Shown here: one piece after another, positions 10,128 to 18,340 of the stretch | Layout: each line of letters starts with the position of its first letter | Numbering within the stretch: position 1 is the stretch's first letter | NCBI GenBank assembly: GCA_002722885.1 | Contig: PBNE01000019.1 | Span: 1 to 46,242, forward strand | Source: Rhodospirillaceae bacterium | GTDB taxonomy: Bacteria; Pseudomonadota; Alphaproteobacteria; SP197 | DNA: 46,242 bases | Direction of reading: 5' to 3' | The notes under the pieces: generated by a model | Seen by the model: only the letters and a program-made list of their open reading frames with translations | Database searches by the model: none | Told to the model about the DNA's origin: nothing | Program-made: the position numbers and the translations under genes

Positions 10128-10739
10128 CTAGTAGACGGGCGGCGAAATGACCCAGATCACAACGGCCTCGACATCGCCGGCATTGCGCCAGCGGTAAGGC
10201 TCTTCCTTGAAGCGAAAACTGTCGCCGGGCTCCAGGTGAAACCAGGTGCCGCTGATTTCCATCTCGAACGTTCCGGCGATGACATAACCGAGCTCTTCGG
10301 TCTGCCGTGTGACGCGCTCCGATAGAGAGGCACCCGGTGCAAAGACAGAGCGCACCACCTCGTAGCCGCCGCTGAGATCGGGCGAGAGAAGCTCTTCGAC
10401 GAGGCCTTCCTCGTTGTTGCCCAGGGGGCGCCGCGAGGCGGCACGCATCACGATGCCGCGTTCATCAGCGGGAGCGTCGTCGTTGCGGAAGAAGAAGCCG
10501 ATCGGCAGGCCGAAAAATTCGGCCGCACGGCGCAAATCCTTGATGGCGGGCTCGTTCACACCGCGTTCGACCTGGCTGAGCCATCCCACGGAGCGGCCCA
10601 GCGCCAGCGCCAGTTCGGCGATGGTCAGGCCGCGCGCTTTGCGCAGGGCACGCAGTTCGCTCCCGACACCCTGCGTGTCGGGACCGACAGACCTTGCACC
10701 TTGCGTGGCAACCCCAACGGCCATTTGGCCCGCCTTCAT
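10128..10739 (-). CDS. XRE-family transcriptional regulator with C-terminal cupin sensor domain
   Basis: The protein has an N-terminal helix-turn-helix (LRALRKARGLTIAELALAL then GWLSQVERGVNEPAIKDLRR) and a C-terminal cupin (ELGYVIAGTFEMEISG, FHLEPGDSFRF, PYRWRNAGD). This is the PuuR-like layout, in which the cupin senses a small metabolite. The upstream frame extends to 10886 but has no homology; ATG 10739 or ATG 10724 (behind AAGGCGGG) is the likelier start. It is the first gene of the minus operon containing both flavoproteins and the MttB homologue, so it probably controls amine demethylation and itself. A 28-base inverted repeat lies just upstream of the start. The divergent ABC exporter may share this control region. 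Confidence 0.85.
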   Translation of the reverse strand: MKAGQMAVGVATQGARSVGPDTQGVGSELRALRKARGLTIAELALALGRSVGWLSQVERGVNEPAIKDLRRAAEFFGLPIGFFFRNDDAPADERGIVMRAASRRPLGNNEEGLVEELLSPDLSGGYEVVRSVFAPGASLSERVTRQTEELGYVIAGTFEMEISGTWFHLEPGDSFRFKEEPYRWRNAGDVEAVVIWVISPPVY

Positions 10740-10742
10740 CAG

Positions 10743-10770
10743 AATGAATTTCAATGGCAATTTATTCATT
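10743..10770. promoter_or_regulatory. Inverted repeat, candidate operator of the cupin regulator
   Basis: AATGAAT (10743-10749) and ATTCATT (10764-10770) form perfect 7-base arms separated by 14 bases, a centre-to-centre spacing of two helical turns. The AT-rich element contrasts with its high-GC surroundings and lies 4 bases upstream of the regulator's ATG at 10739. TCAG and CTGA just outside the arms extend the symmetry imperfectly. Position and symmetry suggest autoregulation of the operon, perhaps also of the divergent exporter; this is inference. If the true start of the regulator is further upstream, the repeat would fall inside the coding sequence. Confidence 0.45.
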
Positions 10771-10884
10771 TTTCTGAGGATCGCGCAAACAGAATTCAGC
10801 CGCTTCCACAGAAGAAATTGCATGCCCGGCGTTCGTTCCACCGGGTCTGGGGTATGGTGGGGTGTCCTCACAAGACGGTGTGCC

Positions 10885-12750
10885 ATGGCCCTCGCCGCTG
10901 ACAGCGCGCGGCGTCGTCTCGATCTCGATTTCGACGGCCGTTACAAGATCAACGTGTCGAAGGTCGACACGGGTGTGCTGTGGCGTATCACGGGCATGGC
11001 GTTCAAGAACCGCTGGCGTATGGCCTTGGCGATCACGGCCACGCTGGCCGCCGGTGTCTTCCAGATTTTCGTACCCCAGTTTCTCGGTCAGGCCGTTGAT
11101 GAAGCCCAGGGGCTTCTGGGCTTGGCCGGGGAGGCCGCCAGCCGTTTCGAGGCCGAAGAAGCGCTGCTGACGACCGCGCTGTTCTTGATCGGCGCCAGCA
11201 CTCTGCGCGGCTTCTGCACGATGATGCAGAACTACCAGGGCGAGGCCGTCGGCCAGATCATTGGCTACGACCTGCGCATGGCGTACTACCGCCAGCTCCA
11301 GCGGCTCAGCCTTTCGTGGCACGACAAGGTCCATTCCGGTGACCTGATGACCCGCGGCATTCTCGACATCGAAGGTGTCAGGCTCTGGGTCGACACCGGC
11401 ATCCTGCGTTTCATCCTACTGTCGACGCTGATCATCGGCGGGGCGATCACACTGCTGCAGATCGACGTCGTGCTGGGCTTGCTTTCGCTCAGCTTCGTGC
11501 CCATCGTTGGCATCACGGCATCCTTCGCCCGCCTGAAGCTGCGCGACACCTGGCTCGCCCTGCAGGAAGAGCTGTCCACGCTGACCAAGGTGATGGAGGA
11601 AAACCTGGGTGGCATCCGTGTCGTGCGGGCCTTCGCCTCGCAGGCCTTCGAACTTGTGCGCTACGACAAGATCTCGGCCCGTGCGCTCGCTATGTCGCAC
11701 CGGCGCATCGCGCTTTTCGTGAAGAGCACGACATCGATGACCTTCGTCTACTTCTGCTCAATGGGCCTCGTGCTCTGGATCGGCGGCGAGAAGGCGATGG
11801 AGGGCGAAATCACGCTGGGCCAGCTCGCCGAATGTCTTGCCTTCATGACGATCCTGCAGATGCCGGTACGCCAGATCGGCTGGATGATCAACTCCATTGC
11901 CCGGGCCTCGACCTGCGGCGGTCGCCTGTTCAATGTGCTCGATCTCGAACCCAGCATCGCCGACGCGGCGGATGCCACGCCGCTCGTGGTCACCGATGGT
12001 GTGATGCGTTTCGAAGACGTCGACTTTGCCTATCCCGCTGCGTCGCGCGATCACCGCACACTGACCGGAATCAACCTGGAGGTCCGTCCGGGCAAGACCT
12101 TGGGCGTCGTGGGTCCTCCGGGCAGCGGCAAGAGCACTGTGGCGCATCTGATGGCGCGCTACTACGACGTTTCGGCCGGGCGCATCACCATCGATGGCCA
12201 GGACGTTCGTGGCGTGACGCTGGAATCGCTGCGTCATGCCGTCAGCATCGTGCAGCAGCAGCCAGACCTCTTCACGGCCAGCGTCGACCACAATGTCGCC
12301 TATGGCGATCCCTGGGCCGGGCGCAGCAGCATCGAACGGTCTTCGGCTACAGCGCAGCTTCACAACTACATCAAGAAGCTCCCGGGCGGGTACGGTACGC
12401 TGGTCGGAGAACGCGGCGTTTCGCTCTCGGGTGGGCAGCGTCAGCGTCTGTCGATCGCGCGCGGGGTCATGGTCGACAGCAGCTATCTCATCCTCGATGA
12501 CTCCACGGCGGCGGTGGATGCCGCGACCGAGCAGCGCATCCGCGCCGCGATCAGGGAGGTCGTGGAGGACCGCGCGGTCATCATTATCGCGCATCGCCTG
12601 AGTTCGCTGATGCATGCCGATGAGATCATCTTCCTGGAAGAGGGTCGCATCGTGGAGCGCGGCACCCACGACCAGCTTCTTGCCCTGGGCGGGCGCTACC
12701 GCGCCCTCTATGACCTCCAGGCCAGCGACGATGTGGAGGGGCCGTCATGA
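10885..12750 (+). CDS. ABC exporter half-transporter, subunit with degenerate Walker B
   Basis: The 621-residue protein has a type-1 exporter membrane domain of six helices (about residues 40-330) and a C-terminal nucleotide-binding domain. Walker A is GPPGSGKST (Lys416), the signature is LSGGQRQ (Leu514-Gln518 core), and the H-loop is IIAHRLSS. Walker B reads LILDDSTAAVD: Asp539 stands where the catalytic Glu normally is. Loss of this Glu in one subunit is the hallmark of heterodimeric exporters with one degenerate ATP site. The stop overlaps the start of the next gene by 4 bases (ATGA), so the two half-transporters are coupled. I chose ATG 10885 since the upstream frame to 10414 overlaps the divergent regulator. 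Substrate unknown; relatives export drugs or lipids. Confidence 0.88.
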   Translation: MALAADSARRRLDLDFDGRYKINVSKVDTGVLWRITGMAFKNRWRMALAITATLAAGVFQIFVPQFLGQAVDEAQGLLGLAGEAASRFEAEEALLTTALFLIGASTLRGFCTMMQNYQGEAVGQIIGYDLRMAYYRQLQRLSLSWHDKVHSGDLMTRGILDIEGVRLWVDTGILRFILLSTLIIGGAITLLQIDVVLGLLSLSFVPIVGITASFARLKLRDTWLALQEELSTLTKVMEENLGGIRVVRAFASQAFELVRYDKISARALAMSHRRIALFVKSTTSMTFVYFCSMGLVLWIGGEKAMEGEITLGQLAECLAFMTILQMPVRQIGWMINSIARASTCGGRLFNVLDLEPSIADAADATPLVVTDGVMRFEDVDFAYPAASRDHRTLTGINLEVRPGKTLGVVGPPGSGKSTVAHLMARYYDVSAGRITIDGQDVRGVTLESLRHAVSIVQQQPDLFTASVDHNVAYGDPWAGRSSIERSSATAQLHNYIKKLPGGYGTLVGERGVSLSGGQRQRLSIARGVMVDSSYLILDDSTAAVDAATEQRIRAAIREVVEDRAVIIIAHRLSSLMHADEIIFLEEGRIVERGTHDQLLALGGRYRALYDLQASDDVEGPS

Positions 12751-14621
12751 CCGACACCTCTTCGACCGAGCAACCACCGCTCGCGGTTGTCGGCTCCCAA
12801 GTCTCCTATGACGAGGAGCTCTTCGGCAGGGTGTTCGACCGCTGGGTGATCCGCCGGTTCTGGGAGTACACGCAGCCCTACAAGCGGCGCATCCTGTTCG
12901 CGGTGCTCGGCGTGCTGCTCTTTACGGGCACACAGCTTGCGATGCCGCTGGTCATCCGCTGGGCTATTGATGACGCCGTGGCCACCGGTCCCGACGCGCG
13001 CGGATTGCTGCACGCCGCCGTCGCCGTCTTCTTCGGTATCATCCTGATGAACTACATCGCCAACCATCTACAGGAATCCACCGTTGGCCGGGTGGCGGGG
13101 CACCTGCTGTTCGACCTGCGCCGGGCGATGTACGCCCATCTCCAGATCGTCTCGCTCTCGTTCATGGACAAGACCGAGGTCGGCCGGTTGATGTCGCGCC
13201 TGCAGGGTGATGTCTACGCCCTCCAGGAGTTCATGGAGTCCTCGATCTTCGCCATCGGCGATCTCGTCTTGCTGCTGGGTATCGTCGTGGTGCTGCTCAG
13301 CCTCGACATGCGTCTAGGGGCGCTCACGCTCTCGGTTGTGCCGATCCTGCTTCTGGTGCGCATCGTCTGGCTTCCGCTGGCCCGCAAGACCTTCCTGCGC
13401 GCCCGCGAAACCAACAGCGCGGCCAATGCGGCTTTGGCTGAGAATGTCCATGGCATCCGCGCGGTCCAGGAGCTCGGCCGCGAGGACGTGAACTTCGATC
13501 TCTTCGACGAGAAAGCGACCGACAATCTCAGGGCGCATCTCACGGCCTCGAAGTTCACCAACATGATGATCCCGATCGTCGACACGCTCACGGGCCTCGC
13601 CATGGCCATCGTGGTGGTGATCGGCGGCAGCCTTGTGCTCGACTCCAAGCTCGATATCGGCGTGATGGTCGCCTTCCTGTTTTACGTGCAGCGCTTCTTC
13701 GATCCGATCCGTTCACTCACGATCCAGTACAGCATCATGCAGCGCGCCATGGCGGCAGGGCATCGCATCTTCGAGGTCATGGACGTCGAGATCGACATCA
13801 AGGACAAGCCTCGTGCCGTGGAGCTCGACGGCAGCGACGGCTCAGTCGAGTTCGATAACGTCACCTTCGGTTACGTGAAGGACCAGCCGGTCCTCAAGGA
13901 CGTCAGCTTCACCGTCGCCAACGGCGAAACCGTTGCGCTGGTCGGCCCGACAGGTTCAGGAAAGACCAGCGCCATGGCGCTGGCGCACCGTTTCTACGAT
14001 GTCTGGGACGGCACCATCCGTGTCGGCGGCCACGACGTGCGCGACGTCACCCAGGAATCTCTGGGCGGTCACGTCGCGATGGTCCTGCAGGAGCCGTTCC
14101 TGTTCACCGGCACCGTTTTCGAGAACATCCGTTACAACAAGGCCGATGCTACCCGGCATCAGGTCATCGCCGCAGCCCAGGCCGTCGGCGCCCATGACTT
14201 CATCGTCAATCTGCCCGAAGGCTACGACACCGAGCTCGATCAGGGGGCGGCCACGCTGTCGGTCGGCCAGCGCCAGCTCTTGAGCTTCGCCCGTGCGCTG
14301 GTGGCCGACGCCCGGATTCTGATCCTCGATGAGGCCACGGCCAACGTCGACAGCTACACCGAACTCAAGATCCAGCAGGCGCTAGCCCGCCTCCTGGAAA
14401 ACCGCACCGCCATGGTGATCGCCCATCGCCTCGCCACCATCCGTGGCGCAGACCGCATCATCGTGCTGCAGGACGGCGTGGTGATCGAAACCGGAAGCCA
14501 CGACCAGCTCATGGCGCTCGGCGGGCTCTACAGCCGCCTCTACCGCATGAACTACGCCAGCTTCGACGATATTCCCGAAGAAGAAATCGCCAGGCTCACC
14601 AGGGCCGACGGCGAGACCTGA
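12747..14621 (+). CDS. ABC exporter half-transporter, partner subunit with degenerate signature motif
   Basis: The 624-residue protein has the same six-helix plus ATPase layout as its upstream partner. Walker A is GPTGSGKTS, Walker B is canonical (LILDEATANVD, Glu529) and the H-loop is VIAHRLAT, but the signature is LSVGQRQ (Leu504-Gln508) with Val in place of the first Gly. In a head-to-tail dimer the degenerate signature here would face the Asp539-bearing Walker B of the first subunit, making one inactive site, while canonical Walker A/B here faces the intact LSGGQ of the partner. The complementary defects strongly support an obligate heterodimer. Its 3' end overlaps the convergent GFA gene by about 70 bases. 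Confidence 0.88.
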   Translation: MTDTSSTEQPPLAVVGSQVSYDEELFGRVFDRWVIRRFWEYTQPYKRRILFAVLGVLLFTGTQLAMPLVIRWAIDDAVATGPDARGLLHAAVAVFFGIILMNYIANHLQESTVGRVAGHLLFDLRRAMYAHLQIVSLSFMDKTEVGRLMSRLQGDVYALQEFMESSIFAIGDLVLLLGIVVVLLSLDMRLGALTLSVVPILLLVRIVWLPLARKTFLRARETNSAANAALAENVHGIRAVQELGREDVNFDLFDEKATDNLRAHLTASKFTNMMIPIVDTLTGLAMAIVVVIGGSLVLDSKLDIGVMVAFLFYVQRFFDPIRSLTIQYSIMQRAMAAGHRIFEVMDVEIDIKDKPRAVELDGSDGSVEFDNVTFGYVKDQPVLKDVSFTVANGETVALVGPTGSGKTSAMALAHRFYDVWDGTIRVGGHDVRDVTQESLGGHVAMVLQEPFLFTGTVFENIRYNKADATRHQVIAAAQAVGAHDFIVNLPEGYDTELDQGAATLSVGQRQLLSFARALVADARILILDEATANVDSYTELKIQQALARLLENRTAMVIAHRLATIRGADRIIVLQDGVVIETGSHDQLMALGGLYSRLYRMNYASFDDIPEEEIARLTRADGET

Positions 14622-15097
14622 CCGGCACCGATCTCGGCGCCGCTGACCGGCCGGTCCCCGCCCTCGAACTGTGGCAGACCGTTAGTGATCTCGTAGTAGT
14701 CGGCCTTGTCCTCGACGAAGATGTGGCGCTCCAGCTTGAGGCCTGGCGGCTGATCGAGGCTGCCCATGTTGATGCCGATATGATCCCCGCTACCGTTCCA
14801 GAACAGGTTCGTCCCGTAGTCGCGACAGAAACCGCGCCGGGCATTCGGTGAGGACTGGTACCAGGCCAGCACATTCTCGCCGGTCAGGGTAACGTCGGCG
14901 CGTCGTGCATTGGCGCCGGTGACGAAATCGCCGCTCTGGCGGCGGCACATGGTGCAGTGGCAGGCATGTGAATCAACCAGCGGGCCTTCAACGCGGTAGC
15001 GAACGGCGCCGCACAGACATTGTTCGGTGTAGACCGGGGGTGTCGCTGGCCATGGCGTCGAGCCTCTACCTGTATAAGGTTCCGGGCAGACTAGCAT
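14552..15097 (-). CDS. GFA / CENP-V-like zinc protein with probable defects
   Basis: The core matches the GFA family (glutathione-dependent formaldehyde-activating enzyme-like): CLCGAVRYRVEG, ACHCTMCRRQSG and ARRGFCRDYGTNLFW. The zinc-binding Cys normally found in GFCxxCG is Tyr here (codon TAC at 14816-14818, one transition from TGC). The open frame from ATG 15097 gives an unusual leader; a second ATG at 15053 would give a normal short N-terminus but is one frame off, with a run of five C on the coding strand (15036-15040) between. The C-terminus runs about 30 residues past the usual family end and overlaps the exporter gene on the other strand. It may therefore be a decaying gene, or contain a homopolymer sequencing error. 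Confidence 0.6.
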   Translation of the reverse strand: MLVCPEPYTGRGSTPWPATPPVYTEQCLCGAVRYRVEGPLVDSHACHCTMCRRQSGDFVTGANARRADVTLTGENVLAWYQSSPNARRGFCRDYGTNLFWNGSGDHIGINMGSLDQPPGLKLERHIFVEDKADYYEITNGLPQFEGGDRPVSGAEIGAGQVSPSALVSLAISSSGISSKLA

Positions 15098-15168
15098 GCT
15101 GGAGTTTTGGAGGCAGGTTTTAGCGTTGTTTTGGATTACACTGCGCGGAGCTAGCAGGAGAAAATGCG

Positions 15169-16368
15169 ATGTCTGCCAAACTTCATGATGTCGTGATCAG
15201 TGGTGACGCCCATGTCGGCGAGCCCGATGCGATGCGCGCCTACATGCCCAAGGAGTTTCTGGCCGATCTTCCGGAGCTCAAGACCGGCGAGGAGGGCAAT
15301 CTCGCCATCACCGTCGATGGCGGAGAGCTGACGCGGCCGCCCAAGCGCAAGCCCGGGCCGATCGATCTCATGAAGGAGTTCCGCAAGGATCCCAGCCAGG
15401 GCACGAATCACGATCTGCGTCTTGAGCATATGGCGCTGCAGGGTGTGGATGCGGCGGTGCTGTTTCCCAACATCGGTCTCAGTGTCTCGATGGGCAACTC
15501 GTCGGCGGCCTTCAACCATGCCTGGGCCCGGGCGCACAACGAGTTCACCTGGGACACGTTTTCCGAACACCGTCACCGGCTGAAGCCTGCCGCGGTGATT
15601 GCGATCGACGATCTCGACGAAATGCTGGTCGAGGCCGAGCGGTGCATCAAGCTGGGCTTCTGCACGCTGTTCCTGCCCGCCACCGTGCCGTGGCGGCCCT
15701 ACCGTCTGCCCGACTACGACTCGCTCTGGGCCATGGCCGAGGAAGCAGGCATCCCGATCAACTTCCATATCTTCAGCGGCAATCTCGCCCTGCGCGGCGA
15801 TATGACCAGCGTGGCCGACCTCACCGATGACCGGATCGAAGCCCTGCGCGGCCTCGACGAGATCGAGAAGGGGGCACCCGAATACATCGGGATCACGGTG
15901 ATGGGCATGGCCGCCGGCATGTCGCCGCTCTGCGAGATGATCGGATCGGGCAACCTCGAAGCCCACCCCGACCTCAAGGTCGTGATCACCGAGAGCGAAT
16001 GCGGCTGGCTGGCCTGGTGCCTGCATGTGATGGACCAGATGAACCGGCAGCGTCATCTCGGCATGAAGGAACTGAAGCTCAAGCCCAGCGAGTACTTCCA
16101 CCGTCAATGTGCGGTGACGATCACCGATGATCCTGTGGCTCTGCACAACTTGCCGCTCACCGGCAGCGACTGTCTGCTTTGGGGCGACGACTACCCCCAT
16201 GACGAAGGCGTCTTCCCCGACGGTGCCCGAGCGGTCCGGGAAATCCGCGATGCCCTGTCAGCCGAGGCGGCGCATCATGTCCTGTGCGGACACGCTGCGG
16301 AGCTCTATGGCTTCGATCTCGATCTGCTGCAGGCCACCCACGATGAGATGATGCAGCACGCGGCCTGA
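15169..16368 (+). CDS. Amidohydrolase-family (amidohydrolase_2 type) metal-dependent hydrolase
   Basis: The 399-residue TIM-barrel protein shows a metal-site start SGDAHVGEP (Asp-x-His), a second His in INFHIFSG, ESECGWLAW at the end of strand 6, and the C-terminal WGDDYPHDEGVFP that carries the last metal-binding Asp in this family. Relatives are decarboxylases and hydrolases of aromatic or carboxylated substrates, such as 2-amino-3-carboxymuconate semialdehyde decarboxylase types. An AGGAG site 9 bases before ATG 15169 supports the start. It stands alone between the GFA gene (divergent) and a gene remnant, so its substrate cannot be read from context. Confidence 0.8.
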   Translation: MSAKLHDVVISGDAHVGEPDAMRAYMPKEFLADLPELKTGEEGNLAITVDGGELTRPPKRKPGPIDLMKEFRKDPSQGTNHDLRLEHMALQGVDAAVLFPNIGLSVSMGNSSAAFNHAWARAHNEFTWDTFSEHRHRLKPAAVIAIDDLDEMLVEAERCIKLGFCTLFLPATVPWRPYRLPDYDSLWAMAEEAGIPINFHIFSGNLALRGDMTSVADLTDDRIEALRGLDEIEKGAPEYIGITVMGMAAGMSPLCEMIGSGNLEAHPDLKVVITESECGWLAWCLHVMDQMNRQRHLGMKELKLKPSEYFHRQCAVTITDDPVALHNLPLTGSDCLLWGDDYPHDEGVFPDGARAVREIRDALSAEAAHHVLCGHAAELYGFDLDLLQATHDEMMQHAA

Positions 16369-16399
16369 ACGGCCAAGGTTCAAAAGGAGGGATCAGTCC

Positions 16400-16920
16400 A
16401 TGCGAACGTATCTTGCTTGTGTGTTGCCATGGTCCTCGCCGTCACGCCGAGCTTTGCGGCCGACAAGGCCAACGACGTCTTCACCGCACTCAAGATAGAA
16501 GCCAATCTCTGGGAGGCCACGGCTGCCGTGGCGGTGTTTGCGGCCAGCAGCAACGAGACCCCGGCGCATCTGCAACAGCTGAACCGCATGACGCTGATGT
16601 TCTCGGCCTTTGAAGGCGATCCTCTGGCACTGCGGGTCTACGGATCGGCCGCGCTGCTCCATCCCCGAGATACGGGATGGGACGACCTGATCGGGCTCTT
16701 CCCTACCATGGACGGCTCACGTCAGATCATCGACGTTGCCATCGAACGTGTTGAAACGTCCTGCGGCAGCGGCGTGCCCTTCCATGAGTTCAAGGGCCAA
16801 CGCGGCGAGACCGAGCTTGTGCCGCACTACGACCGGATGGATGAAAAGACCCTGCGACGTTCCCGGACGGACAAGAACACCCAGAGCATCGACGGCTTTC
16901 CGGCCAACATTCTGGACTAG
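16400..16920 (+). pseudogene. Fusion remnant: exported-protein leader joined to PPOX-family C-terminus, with frameshift
   Basis: A textbook AAAGGAGG site precedes ATG 16400, but that frame is lost in the TTGTGTGTTG tract at 16417-16426. Shifting frame restores a signal peptide (VAMVLAVTPSFAADK, ending in an AxA-type cleavage site) and a short mature stretch up to about residue 45. From SNETPAHLQQLNRMTLMFSA onward (about 16545) the sequence is instead the C-terminal half of a pyridoxamine-5'-phosphate-oxidase-like protein (RVYGSA, ETSCGSGVPF, GQRGETELVPHYDRM, SIDGFPANIL). The flavin-binding N-terminal half of that family is missing. So two unrelated genes were joined by deletion, and the leader also carries a probable 2-base insertion. 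Unlikely to be functional. Confidence 0.65.
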
Positions 16921-16948
16921 GCTTTCGGGCGCGCGGGATCGGCGCGGC

Positions 16949-17140
16949 CTATGCGAAGCGGTTCGGTGTGATCTCGGGCTGATGACGCAACCACACCGGC
17001 GAGGCCGCAGTGCGTTTTGTGACCTCTGCCGTCAGCCTTTCGACTTTGGGCATGTTCTCGGGTCGCCACAGGTCCTGCTGGGGCCATAGGCTCACATCAA
17101 ATTCGCTTGCCTTGTGCAGTGAAATTTCCGGGTGTAGCTT
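16949..17140 (-). pseudogene. Possible 3' remnant of an unrecognised gene
   Basis: The 250 bases between the PPOX remnant and the Rieske gene hold one minus-strand frame that reads like protein: about 62 codons ending in HQPEITPNRFA and TAG at 16951-16949. It contains WPQQDLWRPENMPKVERLTA, a plausible helical C-terminus. There is no good start: a TGA closes the frame at 17143-17141, and the only ATG (17053) leaves 34 codons. I do not recognise the family. It may be the tail of a deleted gene or chance. Nothing else is seen in this gap. Confidence 0.25.
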
Positions 17141-17170
17141 TCAAGAAGTTGCAAGGCAGGATTCTCGGCC

Positions 17171-18340
17171 ATGACGACACTCACGGATATCCGTCAGGTG
17201 CTGGCGGGCGACGCTTTGGCAAAATTCGACCTTCCGATCGAAGAAGCCCGCGGTTTGCCCAACGACGCCTTCACATCACAGGCCTATTTCGACCTTGAAC
17301 GAAAGACCCTGTTCGCCAGGACGTGGGTCTTTGCAGGGTTGGCCAGTGACATGCCGGATCCTGGTGATGTTCGTCCCGTCGATGTCGCGGGTCGGCCGAT
17401 CATCCTGACCCATGGGCGAGCGGAAGAGATCAACGCCTTCCACAACGTTTGCCCGCATCGCGGTGCTCGTCTGGTCGTCGAGAACCTCGACGGTAGTGCG
17501 ATGATGACCTGCCCCTATCACGCCTGGACCTATGCCATGGACGGCAAACTCAAGGCCCGGCCGCATTTCCACAAACCCGACTGTCACGACAACAGAGGCG
17601 ACGACAACGTTTCGTTGTTCCCGGTGCGCTGTGAGGTCTGGCACGACTGGATTTTTATCAACCTTGACGGCAAGGCCGAGCCTTTCGACGAGCATATCGC
17701 TCCGGTCGCGGCATGGTTTGATGGTTACCCGCTGGAGCCGATGCGGTGCGCCGAACACCGGGTCTACACGTTCGAGTGCAACTGGAAGCTCGCCGTCGAG
17801 AACTATTGTGACTTCTACCACGTCTTCATGGTGCACCCTGCACTCCACCGGACCATGACCAAAGAGGCGCGAAAGTCGATGATCACCATGGGCCGGCATC
17901 TCATGAACGAGTACTGGTTCGAGGCCACCGGGCGCGGCGGCGAGGGCGACAAATCCGGCTATGGCATGCAGACGATTCCGGGCCTTAAGCCCGAGAACAC
18001 CAACCGGAGCTGCTACAGCGCGGTCTTCCCCAATGTGGCGATCAACGTTTATCCGACCGCTGTGCAGTTCGTGCTGTTTGAACCCGTCGCGGCCGACCGC
18101 ACGCGGATGCACATGTGGTTCTATTTTGTTGACGGTGATCACGACAATCCGGACCTTGCGGACCTGCGCAACAATCTCTGCGACGAATGGGACGCGCTGA
18201 ATCTCGAAGATGAAGGAATCTGCCGCCGGCTGCAGGAAGGCCGTCTCTGCGACGCATACGACGGTGGTCGTCTGGCGCCCTACTGGGACAAGGGCACAAT
18301 CCATTTCCACAAGCAGCTTGTTGAGGTCATGACGGCATGA
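17171..18340 (+). CDS. Rieske-type oxygenase, large subunit (betaine demethylase-like)
   Basis: The 389-residue protein has a Rieske [2Fe-2S] centre, CPHRG (Cys94, His96) and CPYHAW (Cys114, His117), and a catalytic domain with the mononuclear iron motif ENYCDFYHVFMVH, giving Asp214, His217 and His222. Length and motif spacing match the homotrimeric family that includes glycine betaine demethylase GbcA, stachydrine demethylase and carnitine oxygenase CntA. These enzymes hydroxylate an N-methyl group, releasing formaldehyde, or cleave the C-N bond. No reductase partner is encoded nearby. In a window rich in N-demethylation genes a betaine-like substrate is plausible but not proven. The stop overlaps the start of the next (broken) gene by 4 bases (ATGA). 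Confidence 0.85.
   Translation: MTTLTDIRQVLAGDALAKFDLPIEEARGLPNDAFTSQAYFDLERKTLFARTWVFAGLASDMPDPGDVRPVDVAGRPIILTHGRAEEINAFHNVCPHRGARLVVENLDGSAMMTCPYHAWTYAMDGKLKARPHFHKPDCHDNRGDDNVSLFPVRCEVWHDWIFINLDGKAEPFDEHIAPVAAWFDGYPLEPMRCAEHRVYTFECNWKLAVENYCDFYHVFMVHPALHRTMTKEARKSMITMGRHLMNEYWFEATGRGGEGDKSGYGMQTIPGLKPENTNRSCYSAVFPNVAINVYPTAVQFVLFEPVAADRTRMHMWFYFVDGDHDNPDLADLRNNLCDEWDALNLEDEGICRRLQEGRLCDAYDGGRLAPYWDKGTIHFHKQLVEVMTA

Noticed and set aside
8848..10131. A 427-codon plus-strand open frame
   Set aside because: Antisense shadow of the DAO-GCV_T gene at 7657-10104; the composition is typical of a shadow frame and no motif is seen.
16417..16426. TG repeat as a phase-variation switch of an exported protein
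   Set aside because: The repeat is only about three units, too short for typical slipped-strand switching, and the downstream gene is already a fusion remnant.
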